Shown one piece after another: positions 1 through 5,119 of a DNA stretch of 5,119 nucleotides. Below the pieces are notes generated by a model. It did not search any database and had not been told where the DNA came from. It saw nothing but the letters and a program-made list of their open reading frames with translations. Every line of letters starts with the position of its first letter. Within the stretch, counting starts at the first letter, position 1. A program made the position numbers and the translations under genes. The DNA is from Blastocatellia bacterium. Its GTDB lineage: Bacteria; Acidobacteriota; Blastocatellia; Pyrinomonadales; Pyrinomonadaceae. The DNA lies in contig PSRF01000096.1 in NCBI GenBank assembly GCA_003175865.1, positions 1-5,119 on the forward strand, in the 5' to 3' direction.

Positions 1-1514
1 GACGTGTCGCCGCTGCGCGTTACTGTCACCGTCAGATCGCCTGCACCTTCGTTGACGTTGTAAGTGGATGCAGAGAACTGAATCGTTGAGCCAGTTGCTC
101 CTGTGGACCATCCGATGTCACGCATTACGTCTGTAACTAGATCCTGCGGCACGTCAACTAAGTGCGTTAAGTCTGCACTGTTGTTTGGTTCCATCAGTTG
201 ATTTGGAAACATCGATGTATCGAAGTGAGAAACTGATGAGCCTGATTCGAGCGGATTCGGGGCGTACATTAATCCGCGATTTGCGGAATCTGCGCCGGAA
301 AATACAGAGTGGTCCAAAAGGATCGCGCCATTCACAGTACCGCCAAGCTGGGCACGAATTGAATTGGCATCCGTAACTGCGATGCCCACAGCCGGGATTG
401 TGATCGTGGCATCAGTTCCCCCCAATTCCGGCGCGGTATCCGGATTTGGACTCGACGCCACGTTGCCAATTATCACTCCAATCGCACCAGCGTTCTGCGC
501 ATTCTTGACCTTGACTGTAAACATACACGTACCGCGATCGATGAATGCTATATTTCCCGAAACGGCTCCGGCATTAGTAAACGCAGAGCAACCATCTGTC
601 GTGGTTGGCCCAGATCCGTCAGCAGGATCGAGTGCTCTTACCACGTTCGCGGTAACACCTGGTGAAGTAACGCTCGGCCCAAAGTCAGCGATACCAACTT
701 GATAATTTCCAGCAATAGCGCCCGGCGAATTGATGCGCAGTCGCGGCGTGCCAAGTACGTTTGGAACATCCGCAACAACGTGGGATCCATTCCACGTTAG
801 GTGTCCTGTGTTAATCGCGGACGCAACGCGCTCTGAACTTGTCATCTGCTCCCAAGTCTTGTTGGTAGTGTTATCAAACAAAAACTTGTCGAAGATGCTG
901 GGAGATCCACCGTTGAAGTTACCACTGGATGCACTGGTGAAAGTTTGAAAGCCCAGCCCGTGACTAAACTCATGCAACAACACTGCTACCAGATCGACAC
1001 CACCACCGTGATTACCGTCCAATCCCATATACCAGGGACTTGAGGTCAGGCAACCTGGTGTACCGAGGTTTGGATTAAAGTGCGCATTGATCTCGGCTGC
1101 GCTGCCGTTTTGATCTGATCCGGAAAGGGCATTCGCTAGTGCCGTGCTATACCAGGTGTTCTGAAAAGGAGCATTCGCAAAATTCATTTGAATGCCATTC
1201 GTACCCGCGGAACCCAGCGTTCCTGCAGTTGGCGTGCAGGTACCTGGTCCAGTGAGATCCCATTGGGCCCGGATGACGATTGGAACATTGCTGTTCAGTG
1301 TGGCGCCCCAAACGTTTGCCGCAAACTGGAAAGCAATCAATCTTTGGTCACCGAGTGTTTGACCACTGTTACCACCGACGGGAGATACGGCTGTGGGATC
1401 GTTGAACCCCGACCCGGCAGGGTCGACGTTTTGAATTTGAATGGTCACCGAAGCGATCGCTCGCGAGCCGCAAGCGAACAGGAGCAAGAAGAGAAGCAGA
1501 GGGAACTTTTTCAT
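1..1514 (-). CDS. Secreted PA-domain zinc metallopeptidase with Calx-beta domain, 3' end beyond window
   Basis: Translating the minus strand from ATG 1514-1512 gives an open frame of 504 complete codons with no stop, running off the window at base 1. Residues 1-21 form a signal peptide: KK, a Leu/Phe-rich core, then A19-I-A21 as a probable signal peptidase I site. Residues 181-188 read HEFSHGLG, the HExxHxxG zinc helix with E182 as catalytic base. The metzincin histidine expected at position 191 is Thr. Residues about 258-400 resemble a protease-associated (PA) domain, with C309, an IDRGTC segment ending at C330, and a KVKNAQNAGAIGVII helix-strand. SHFD at 429-432 followed by QLMEP at 439-443 probably supplies the third ligand H430 and Met-turn M441. 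From about 478, YNVNEGAGDLTVTVTRSG is the start of a Calx-beta domain. It is probably an exported or cell-surface endopeptidase; the substrate cannot be told. The start lies 11 bases after the upstream stop, with only a weak GTGAG ribosome site. The metallopeptidase call is firm; the leishmanolysin-like placement is inference. Confidence 0.88.
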   Translation of the reverse strand, partial: MKKFPLLLFLLLFACGSRAIASVTIQIQNVDPAGSGFNDPTAVSPVGGNSGQTLGDQRLIAFQFAANVWGATLNSNVPIVIRAQWDLTGPGTCTPTAGTLGSAGTNGIQMNFANAPFQNTWYSTALANALSGSDQNGSAAEINAHFNPNLGTPGCLTSSPWYMGLDGNHGGGVDLVAVLLHEFSHGLGFQTFTSASSGNFNGGSPSIFDKFLFDNTTNKTWEQMTSSERVASAINTGHLTWNGSHVVADVPNVLGTPRLRINSPGAIAGNYQVGIADFGPSVTSPGVTANVVRALDPADGSGPTTTDGCSAFTNAGAVSGNIAFIDRGTCMFTVKVKNAQNAGAIGVIIGNVASSPNPDTAPELGGTDATITIPAVGIAVTDANSIRAQLGGTVNGAILLDHSVFSGADSANRGLMYAPNPLESGSSVSHFDTSMFPNQLMEPNNSADLTHLVDVPQDLVTDVMRDIGWSTGATGSTIQFSASTYNVNEGAGDLTVTVTRSGDT

Positions 1515-1525
1515 TGATCAATAAC

Positions 1526-2077
1526 TCACTGAAGAGACCTTTTGGCAGGAGTCCTTTGAATCTGTGGCGACGACGAGTTTGCTTTTGGTTCGACACCCAT
1601 CAACGCTGGATCGATTCCAAAAAACTTCGCGGCTTGTTCAGGCTCATCAACGCACGACTGCGTAACCGTTCCATCAGCTTCGGTTCGGGCAACAACGACG
1701 TTCTGAAACCGTCCCTGAAGATCCATCGATACTGAACCGTCCGGGCGGTGTTCCTGTACTAGTCCGTCAGTCGATTTGTTGAGCAGCTTTTTCAAACCAT
1801 CAGCTAGCTGCTGAGCTTCTTCAGGTGTGAGCGGTCTGATTTGTCCAGTTTGAGAATCAACTTGAACGTCACGACCTCCGACTTTCACTGTGACATACCT
1901 CTTGTTGTTAACAGCTTGCACTGCTGAAGCAAGCGCTTTGGCTTTTGGAGCCGCGGTCGATTGACGTGAAATAACCGTGATTGCCGCTACCGCGAGAACC
2001 ACGATTGCCAGTCCAATTAACAAAGGCCAACGATGTCGTTTGCCGGTGTTTCGCTTTTGTTTGTTTCGCTTTTTCAT
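1526..2077 (-). CDS. Hypothetical single-pass membrane protein (183 aa), co-transcribed with the metallopeptidase
   Basis: ATG 2077-2075 to TGA 1528-1526. The start is supported by GGAG at 2089-2086, 8 nt upstream. Residues 1-16 are extremely basic (nine Lys/Arg plus a His), followed by one hydrophobic helix at about 18-36. By the positive-inside rule this predicts a short cytoplasmic tail and an exported C-terminal domain, since no cleavage site is convincing. The outer part has a strand-like segment YVTVKVGGRDVQVDSQTGQI (61-80), an LTPEEAQQLADGLKKLL helix (83-99), a strand-rich stretch with DGSVSMDLQGRFQNVVVA (113-130), then DGTVTQSCVDEPEQAAKFFG (135-154) with the only cysteine, C142. The last 20 residues are low-complexity Ser/Pro/Gln/Lys. 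I recognise no named family. The close spacing to the metallopeptidase suggests a shared role such as partner, chaperone or inhibitor, but that is conjecture. Real-gene status is well supported by the ribosome site, topology and operon spacing. Confidence 0.82.
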   Translation of the reverse strand: MKKRNKQKRNTGKRHRWPLLIGLAIVVLAVAAITVISRQSTAAPKAKALASAVQAVNNKRYVTVKVGGRDVQVDSQTGQIRPLTPEEAQQLADGLKKLLNKSTDGLVQEHRPDGSVSMDLQGRFQNVVVARTEADGTVTQSCVDEPEQAAKFFGIDPALMGVEPKANSSSPQIQRTPAKRSLQ

Positions 2078-2085
2078 GAGTCATT

Positions 2086-2089
2086 CTCC
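2086..2089 (-). promoter_or_regulatory. Shine-Dalgarno site of the 183-aa membrane protein
   Basis: GGAG on the minus strand at 2089-2086 stands 8 nt before ATG 2077-2075. This is an ideal spacing and supports that start over the GTG/TTG alternatives nearby. Confidence 0.65.
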
Positions 2090-2196
2090 GACAGGCAGGC
2101 ATTACACTGCTGTATTGATTGCTTGAAAAATGCAGCTGAAATTGCACTCTGAGTAGGTGACGATTCAGTTCTTTCGCGAGGTTCAGTCTTAAAGGT

Positions 2197-2212
2197 AACC
2201 ACAGTGGTGGTT
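2197..2212 (-). repeat. Leader inverted repeat AACCAC/GTGGTT
   Basis: AACCAC (2197-2202) and GTGGTT (2207-2212) are perfect reverse complements with a 4-base loop. The overlapping ACCAC-A-GTGGT (2198-2208) is an alternative dyad, so it could be a hairpin or a protein-binding half-site pair. It is 120 bases upstream of the membrane protein start, within its predicted leader. Confidence 0.3.
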
Positions 2213-2246
2213 CACGGGCCTGTTAAGAATCCGCGATGACTAAGCT

Positions 2247-2261
2247 CTCAGAAACTCCGAG
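2247..2261 (-). repeat. Small leader hairpin
   Basis: In minus-strand RNA, CUCGGA (2261-2256) pairs with UCUGAG (2252-2247) across a 3-nt loop, six pairs including one G-U. The G-U pair exists only in the minus-strand transcript; the plus-strand RNA would have an A-C mismatch. An alternative pairing uses AGCTC/GAGCT at 2243-2247 and 2259-2263. It lies in the predicted 5' leader of the downstream unit. Confidence 0.25.
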
Positions 2262-2287
2262 CTGGGAGGTTGGGGTTCGTATCAAAT

Positions 2288-2301
2288 CGGCCGTTGGGCC
2301 G
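2288..2301 (-). repeat. GC-rich hairpin at the predicted mRNA 5' end
   Basis: CGGCC (2288-2292), a 4-base loop, then GGCCG (2297-2301) form a perfect 5-bp all-GC stem. It begins within a base or two of the predicted start of transcription from the 2336-2308 promoter. A 5'-terminal stem of this kind can shield mRNA from decay. No T-run follows on the minus strand, so it does not look like an intrinsic terminator. Confidence 0.4.
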
Positions 2302-2307
2302 TAACTC

Positions 2308-2336
2308 AATCTAAGATGGCACTTCGCACGTGTCAA
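2308..2336 (-). promoter_or_regulatory. Sigma70-type promoter for the membrane protein-metallopeptidase unit
   Basis: The minus strand has TTGACA (2336-2331), a perfect -35, then exactly 17 nt, then TAGATT (2313-2308), 4 of 6 to the -10 consensus including the key T1, A2 and T6. Transcription would begin near 2301 and run toward the gene at 2077, giving a leader of about 220 nt. It lies about 130 bases past the lptD stop, so the two downstream genes can be expressed separately from lptD. Confidence 0.5.
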
Positions 2337-2377
2337 TGATGAAGCCTGAGGGAAATGCGTTGCTTACGCTGTGCATT

Positions 2378-2450
2378 GTACTTTGCGTTTCGTGATTTGT
2401 TGCGTCGCTTGTCGGCATCCGATGCACTCAAGAGACCAGGCACAAAGTAC
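2378..2450 (-). repeat. Long-range inverted repeat downstream of lptD
   Basis: GTACTTTG at 2450-2443 on the minus strand has its exact reverse complement at 2385-2378. With one G-U and one further pair, the RNA stem reaches 10 pairs (2450-2441 with 2387-2378), enclosing 53 nt that contain the palindrome GCATCCGATGC (2415-2425). The repeat copy at 2464-2457 could pair with the same partner instead. There is no U-run after the stem, so it is not a standard intrinsic terminator. It may be an RNA 3'-end stabiliser or a repeat-derived element. Confidence 0.35.
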
Positions 2451-2464
2451 CAAGCTCAAAGTAC
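2437..2464 (-). repeat. Two tandem 14-bp repeats right after the lptD stop
   Basis: Read on the minus strand, GTACTTTGAGCTTG (2464-2451) is followed without a gap by GTACTTTGTGCCTG (2450-2437), 12 of 14 identical. The next 14 bases (2436-2423) keep 7 of the first 10 positions and may be a decayed third copy. The array starts 4 bases after the lptD TAA. Such short intergenic GTACTTTG words look like members of a dispersed repeat family, but this cannot be confirmed from one window. Confidence 0.55.
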
Positions 2465-2468
2465 GTCT

Positions 2469-5000
2469 TTAACGCATATGTTGGCCAATTTGCTCGGTGC
2501 CGAACGTTCCGATGCCATTTAGACGAAAGCTAAAGACAACTCGATTTTCTTTTCTTAGACCTACGTTAAAACTAGAGAACTGTGCAGTGATTGCGCAGCA
2601 GTCCCAACTGTGGCCAATTGTCACAGTCGAACTAATCAGCGAGTGATTTTCCCGGCCTGGTCGCTTTTGAAAATCGAAGAAGAATGAGGCGCCGCCGAAT
2701 AATCCTCGCTCACGATTACCAAGAAATACGGACGGACTCCACTGGGATCCACGCACCGTACCCGGCTCAAGACCCCTGGAGTCGGCAAACTTTGCCAACG
2801 CCGGAACCAGTGCGATTGCCCGCGTGTAGTAAAAACTTTGAAACACCTGAATCAACGAACGATTGAGACCGAATGTTGTGGAGATCGCACGCAGTCCGCC
2901 GCCGCGTGTGTCAATGTCTGTACGGAAGTCTAGAAAGATGTCGCGTCTTGGACGATAGCGGGTGTCGACATTCAACGGTGAAAATCGTCGCGGCACGCCA
3001 CCGAAAGTGAAACCCGAGAGCGTGTTGATGGGATAAAACTGATTACGTCGTCCGGGCTGAAGTGCGCCGCCGAATTCAGGATCGAAAAAGTATTTGCCAC
3101 GAACCGTGATCGTCAGTGCCTCGTAAGGTTGGCTCGACACTGGCGAGCTCTCGCCCGTGCGCATGAGTCGCGCCGCGGCACTGCTGACATTTTCAGTCGA
3201 CCGTCGGGTGAAGAAGCGGTTTGCAACTCCAAACTCGAATTCATTTGTATCAGCAACTGCGTCGATGTAGTCGAACAAGATGGTTCGGTTGTAATCATTA
3301 ATTCCCGATATCTTGCGATAGATGACGTAAGGTTCAATCAGGTGACGGAAAAAGAAAGCGCCTTTACCACGTTTGTAATCCTTCGCGAGCGCCGGTGGTC
3401 GAACATCAAGCTCAAACTCGCTGTAGGTCCTCGTTAGATTTTGCGACAACACGTCGCGAGTATCGGGATTGAGTGAATTGGAATAGAAGGTCACTCGTCC
3501 TGCGCCTGTTGCTGTAAGTGACCAGCCGGCGAAGTTCAGTGGCAACTCGAGTCTCGGATGAAAGTCGAGTCGCTGCACAATCGAGGGAGTTATTACCGGT
3601 GAGCCCAACACTTCCGTTCTGAACGTTGACGAATCTTCAACTGTCTCTTTGCGACTGACGCCCTCAGCAGAACCTTCGAATGAAAAGTAAAGAGGAAAAT
3701 CTTTCAAAAAACTCAACGGTGACGGACGCTTGTCTATGGAAACGCTTGGGAGCTCACGAATACGAATGCGTGCGGTAGGCAACGAAGAAACCTGGCTTCG
3801 TGCCAGGAAATTAAAACTGAATGCGTTGTGGTTCTTGTTTACAAATACTTGCGAAGTTTCTTCAGGAGAAATTGCTTGTTGAATGTTGTCAGAAAATACC
3901 TGGCGAAACGCGAGGTTCGAAGTGATGTTGACATCGGCCGCGGCTGTGAATCCATTTTTGAAATAATGGACGCCATCAACATAAAAACTTGAACCACCCT
4001 GGTTTGGATGTTCAGCGTCCGCCTTTGGACCAAACACTCGATCCTTCACCGCGTAAAACCCAACATTCAAGAACGAACGCGAATTAGCACGTGTGCGCAA
4101 ATCGCCACCGATTCCGAAACCACGTGCGGTGTAAATGTCGTTGCGAAATGTGAAGTCAGCAGACCGACCAAGCGTCTGATAGTACGCAGTCGAAAGACGA
4201 AAGCCTTTGGCGCCGGAGCCACCAAAAGTAGGCGTTAAAAACCCGGACGCACGATCCCGATGTTTCAAGGATATCGACGCATATGGCATGTAAATGACCG
4301 GGATTTTCTTGACCCTGAGGTTGGGCGAATAGATGCGGATGCGATCGCCAGTTTTGATTTTTGCTCGCTTCGCACGAAAGCTCCACTTCGGCACATCTTG
4401 ATCACAGGCAGTGGCTTGCACATTCTCGACAACGATTGTGTCGAGACTTATCTTTTCGACGCGATCCGCGGTGAAGTAGATGCGCGTGCCATCCTGCGTT
4501 TGGTTTGTGTAGCCAGTGGACTCAAGGAAGTAGCCCGTTTTGTTTTTGTAGTTCCACTCTGCTTTTGAACCTGTGATGCGTTGCTGATCGGCCTGGTCAA
4601 AAACAACACTACCTTCGGCGATCACTTTGTTCTCTACTTCGTAAACTGTGACCTTGTCTGCCTGCAGACGGTATGTGCCGATTCGAACGTCCACGTTGCC
4701 TTCATAAACAGCGACGCGTGCGTTTTCAGGTCCACTGACTGTTTGTTTTGTTGCGTCGACAGTTATTTGATCCGTCGGGACTGCTTGCACAGTCGTTCGA
4801 CGAGTTGGTCGGTTCGGTACAGGTTGATCGGTATTTAAAGGATTGACGTTCGGAGTGTCGGTCATCGGGTTAGTAACTTTCCGATCGACCGGATTTGTCT
4901 GCTGGGCAAGTGAAAGCTGACAAGCAATGACGCAGGTCATGCTCATCAGCAGGAAACGAAGATAAGCAGGCAGACCGCTTGAGCAGGAAGCAAAGCGCAA
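2469..5000 (-). CDS. lptD: LPS-assembly protein LptD (outer-membrane LPS translocon)
   Basis: LptD is the outer-membrane barrel that, with LptE, inserts lipopolysaccharide into the outer leaflet. Start TTG 5000-4998 is chosen because GGAGGAG lies at 5017-5011, 10 nt upstream; it gives 843 aa (E. coli LptD is 784). The frame stays open to a TTG at 5039, which has only a poor ribosome site. Numbering here is from TTG 5000. The signal peptide has its hydrophobic core at about 14-27 and likely cleavage at SLA/QQ after residue 32. A Pro/Asn/Thr-rich linker runs to about 76. An OstA/LptA-like jellyroll spans about 79-232, with repeats such as VYEGNVDVRIG and VIAEGSVVF. The junction signature is IPVIYMPYASI (233-243) and ASGFLTPTFGGSG (251-263). 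The rest is aromatic-rich alternating beta strands typical of a barrel. C199 and the pair C801-C802 match the positions of E. coli Cys173 and Cys724/725 in the essential disulfides. The gene ends with TAA at 2471-2469. No LptE gene is visible here. Confidence 0.95.
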   Translation of the reverse strand: MRFASCSSGLPAYLRFLLMSMTCVIACQLSLAQQTNPVDRKVTNPMTDTPNVNPLNTDQPVPNRPTRRTTVQAVPTDQITVDATKQTVSGPENARVAVYEGNVDVRIGTYRLQADKVTVYEVENKVIAEGSVVFDQADQQRITGSKAEWNYKNKTGYFLESTGYTNQTQDGTRIYFTADRVEKISLDTIVVENVQATACDQDVPKWSFRAKRAKIKTGDRIRIYSPNLRVKKIPVIYMPYASISLKHRDRASGFLTPTFGGSGAKGFRLSTAYYQTLGRSADFTFRNDIYTARGFGIGGDLRTRANSRSFLNVGFYAVKDRVFGPKADAEHPNQGGSSFYVDGVHYFKNGFTAAADVNITSNLAFRQVFSDNIQQAISPEETSQVFVNKNHNAFSFNFLARSQVSSLPTARIRIRELPSVSIDKRPSPLSFLKDFPLYFSFEGSAEGVSRKETVEDSSTFRTEVLGSPVITPSIVQRLDFHPRLELPLNFAGWSLTATGAGRVTFYSNSLNPDTRDVLSQNLTRTYSEFELDVRPPALAKDYKRGKGAFFFRHLIEPYVIYRKISGINDYNRTILFDYIDAVADTNEFEFGVANRFFTRRSTENVSSAAARLMRTGESSPVSSQPYEALTITVRGKYFFDPEFGGALQPGRRNQFYPINTLSGFTFGGVPRRFSPLNVDTRYRPRRDIFLDFRTDIDTRGGGLRAISTTFGLNRSLIQVFQSFYYTRAIALVPALAKFADSRGLEPGTVRGSQWSPSVFLGNRERGLFGGASFFFDFQKRPGRENHSLISSTVTIGHSWDCCAITAQFSSFNVGLRKENRVVFSFRLNGIGTFGTEQIGQHMR

Positions 5001-5010
5001 AAGCGGTGAA

Positions 5011-5017
5011 CTCCTCC
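5011..5017 (-). promoter_or_regulatory. Shine-Dalgarno site that fixes the lptD start
   Basis: The minus strand reads GGAGGAG at 5017-5011, a near-perfect anti-16S match, followed by 10 nt and then an in-frame TTG at 5000-4998. This site lies inside the longest open frame, which begins at TTG 5039 directly after an in-frame TAA (5042-5040). It therefore argues for the shorter protein. The resulting N-terminus has a normal signal-peptide layout. The only in-frame ATGs nearby (4946 and 4940) fall within the hydrophobic core and have no such site. Confidence 0.6.
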
Positions 5018-5119
5018 GAGTAAGAAAGGGTACGAGCAATTACACACCGCACCGTGTTTGGTAGAGCGAGTGGATGCTACCACGAAATTAGAGAAAGCAT
5101 AATAGGTGCGGTTTGAAGC
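5018..5119 (-). promoter_or_regulatory. lptD leader with possible promoter words and an 8-bp inverted repeat
   Basis: No gene is seen between the lptD ribosome site and the window edge. Two minus-strand words resemble a -10 box: TATTAT at 5104-5099 and TCTAAT at 5092-5087, each 5 of 6 to TATAAT. A -35 for the first would lie beyond the window edge, and the second has only a poor one, so the promoter is not established. ACCGCACC at 5046-5053 (plus strand) recurs as its exact reverse complement at 5105-5112, bracketing the promoter-like words. Its meaning is unknown. Confidence 0.25.

Larger units (their letters stand above)
2078..2468. other. Intergenic region between lptD and the downstream two-gene unit
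   Basis: These 391 bases hold no credible gene on either strand. From the lptD end they contain a tandem GTACTTTG repeat (2464-2437), its inverted partner (2385-2378), a sigma70-like promoter (2336-2308), three small hairpins (2301-2288, 2261-2247, 2212-2197) and a ribosome site (2089-2086). No intrinsic terminator with a T-run was found for lptD. No riboswitch or tRNA could be recognised. Confidence 0.6.

Noticed and set aside
364..702. Plus-strand open frame of 112 codons.
   Set aside because: It is antisense to the PA-domain part of the metallopeptidase, which has clear motifs on the minus strand. The plus-strand frame has no domain or ribosome site.
1908..2147. Minus-strand frame overlapping the 183-aa protein in another frame.
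   Set aside because: The overlapping 183-aa frame has a better ribosome site, sensible membrane topology and operon spacing. This one is low-complexity and lacks domain features.
2243..2301. A tRNA-like look, with GGTTCGTATC resembling a T-loop next to short stems.
   Set aside because: No acceptor stem, D-arm or proper anticodon arm can be placed around it.
2336..2395. Plus-strand 19-codon frame encoding a short hydrophobic peptide (MMKPEGNALLTLCIVLCVS).
   Set aside because: It has no ribosome site, is very short and overlaps the minus-strand promoter and inverted repeat. It is probably chance.
2378..2450. The long-range stem as a Rho-independent terminator of lptD.
   Set aside because: The loop is 53 nt and no U-run follows the stem on the minus strand.
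3129..3437. Plus-strand open frame of 102 codons, and a similar one at 4260-4568.
   Set aside because: Both are antisense shadows of lptD, with no recognisable motif or start signal.

Overview
The window looks like chromosomal DNA from a diderm (LPS-bearing) bacterium of roughly 50% GC. It is densely coded, and all three recognisable genes lie on the minus strand, so biological reading order runs from high to low coordinates. The LptD type, the secreted PA-domain/Calx-beta metallopeptidase and the GTACTTTG-type intergenic repeats would suit Acidobacteriota (Blastocatellia-like). That assignment is inference from general impression only.

Region by region, in transcription order: (1) 5119-5001 is the leader of an lptD gene, with promoter-like words and a strong ribosome binding site at 5017-5011. 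(2) 5000-2469 encodes LptD, the outer-membrane LPS translocon, with an N-terminal OstA-like jellyroll, the conserved signature at the jellyroll-to-barrel junction, a long beta-barrel and the family's characteristic Cys-Cys pair near the C-terminus. (3) 2468-2078 is a 391-base intergenic stretch. It holds a short tandem repeat directly after the lptD stop, a long-range inverted repeat, a good sigma70-type promoter at 2336-2308 and a leader of about 220 nt with small hairpins. (4) 2077-1526 encodes a 183-residue single-pass membrane protein of unknown function. (5) 1514 to the window edge encodes a secreted zinc metallopeptidase, cut off at base 1 inside a Calx-beta domain.

Genes 4 and 5 are 11 bases apart and very probably form one transcription unit from the 2336-2308 promoter. 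LptD appears to be a separate unit. The most interesting point is the architecture of the metallopeptidase: a complete PA domain lies between the HExxH zinc helix and the likely third zinc ligand and Met-turn, in a leishmanolysin-like arrangement. Its co-transcribed, membrane-anchored neighbour has no obvious family and could be a functional partner. No tRNA, rRNA, CRISPR array, insertion sequence or phage gene was seen.
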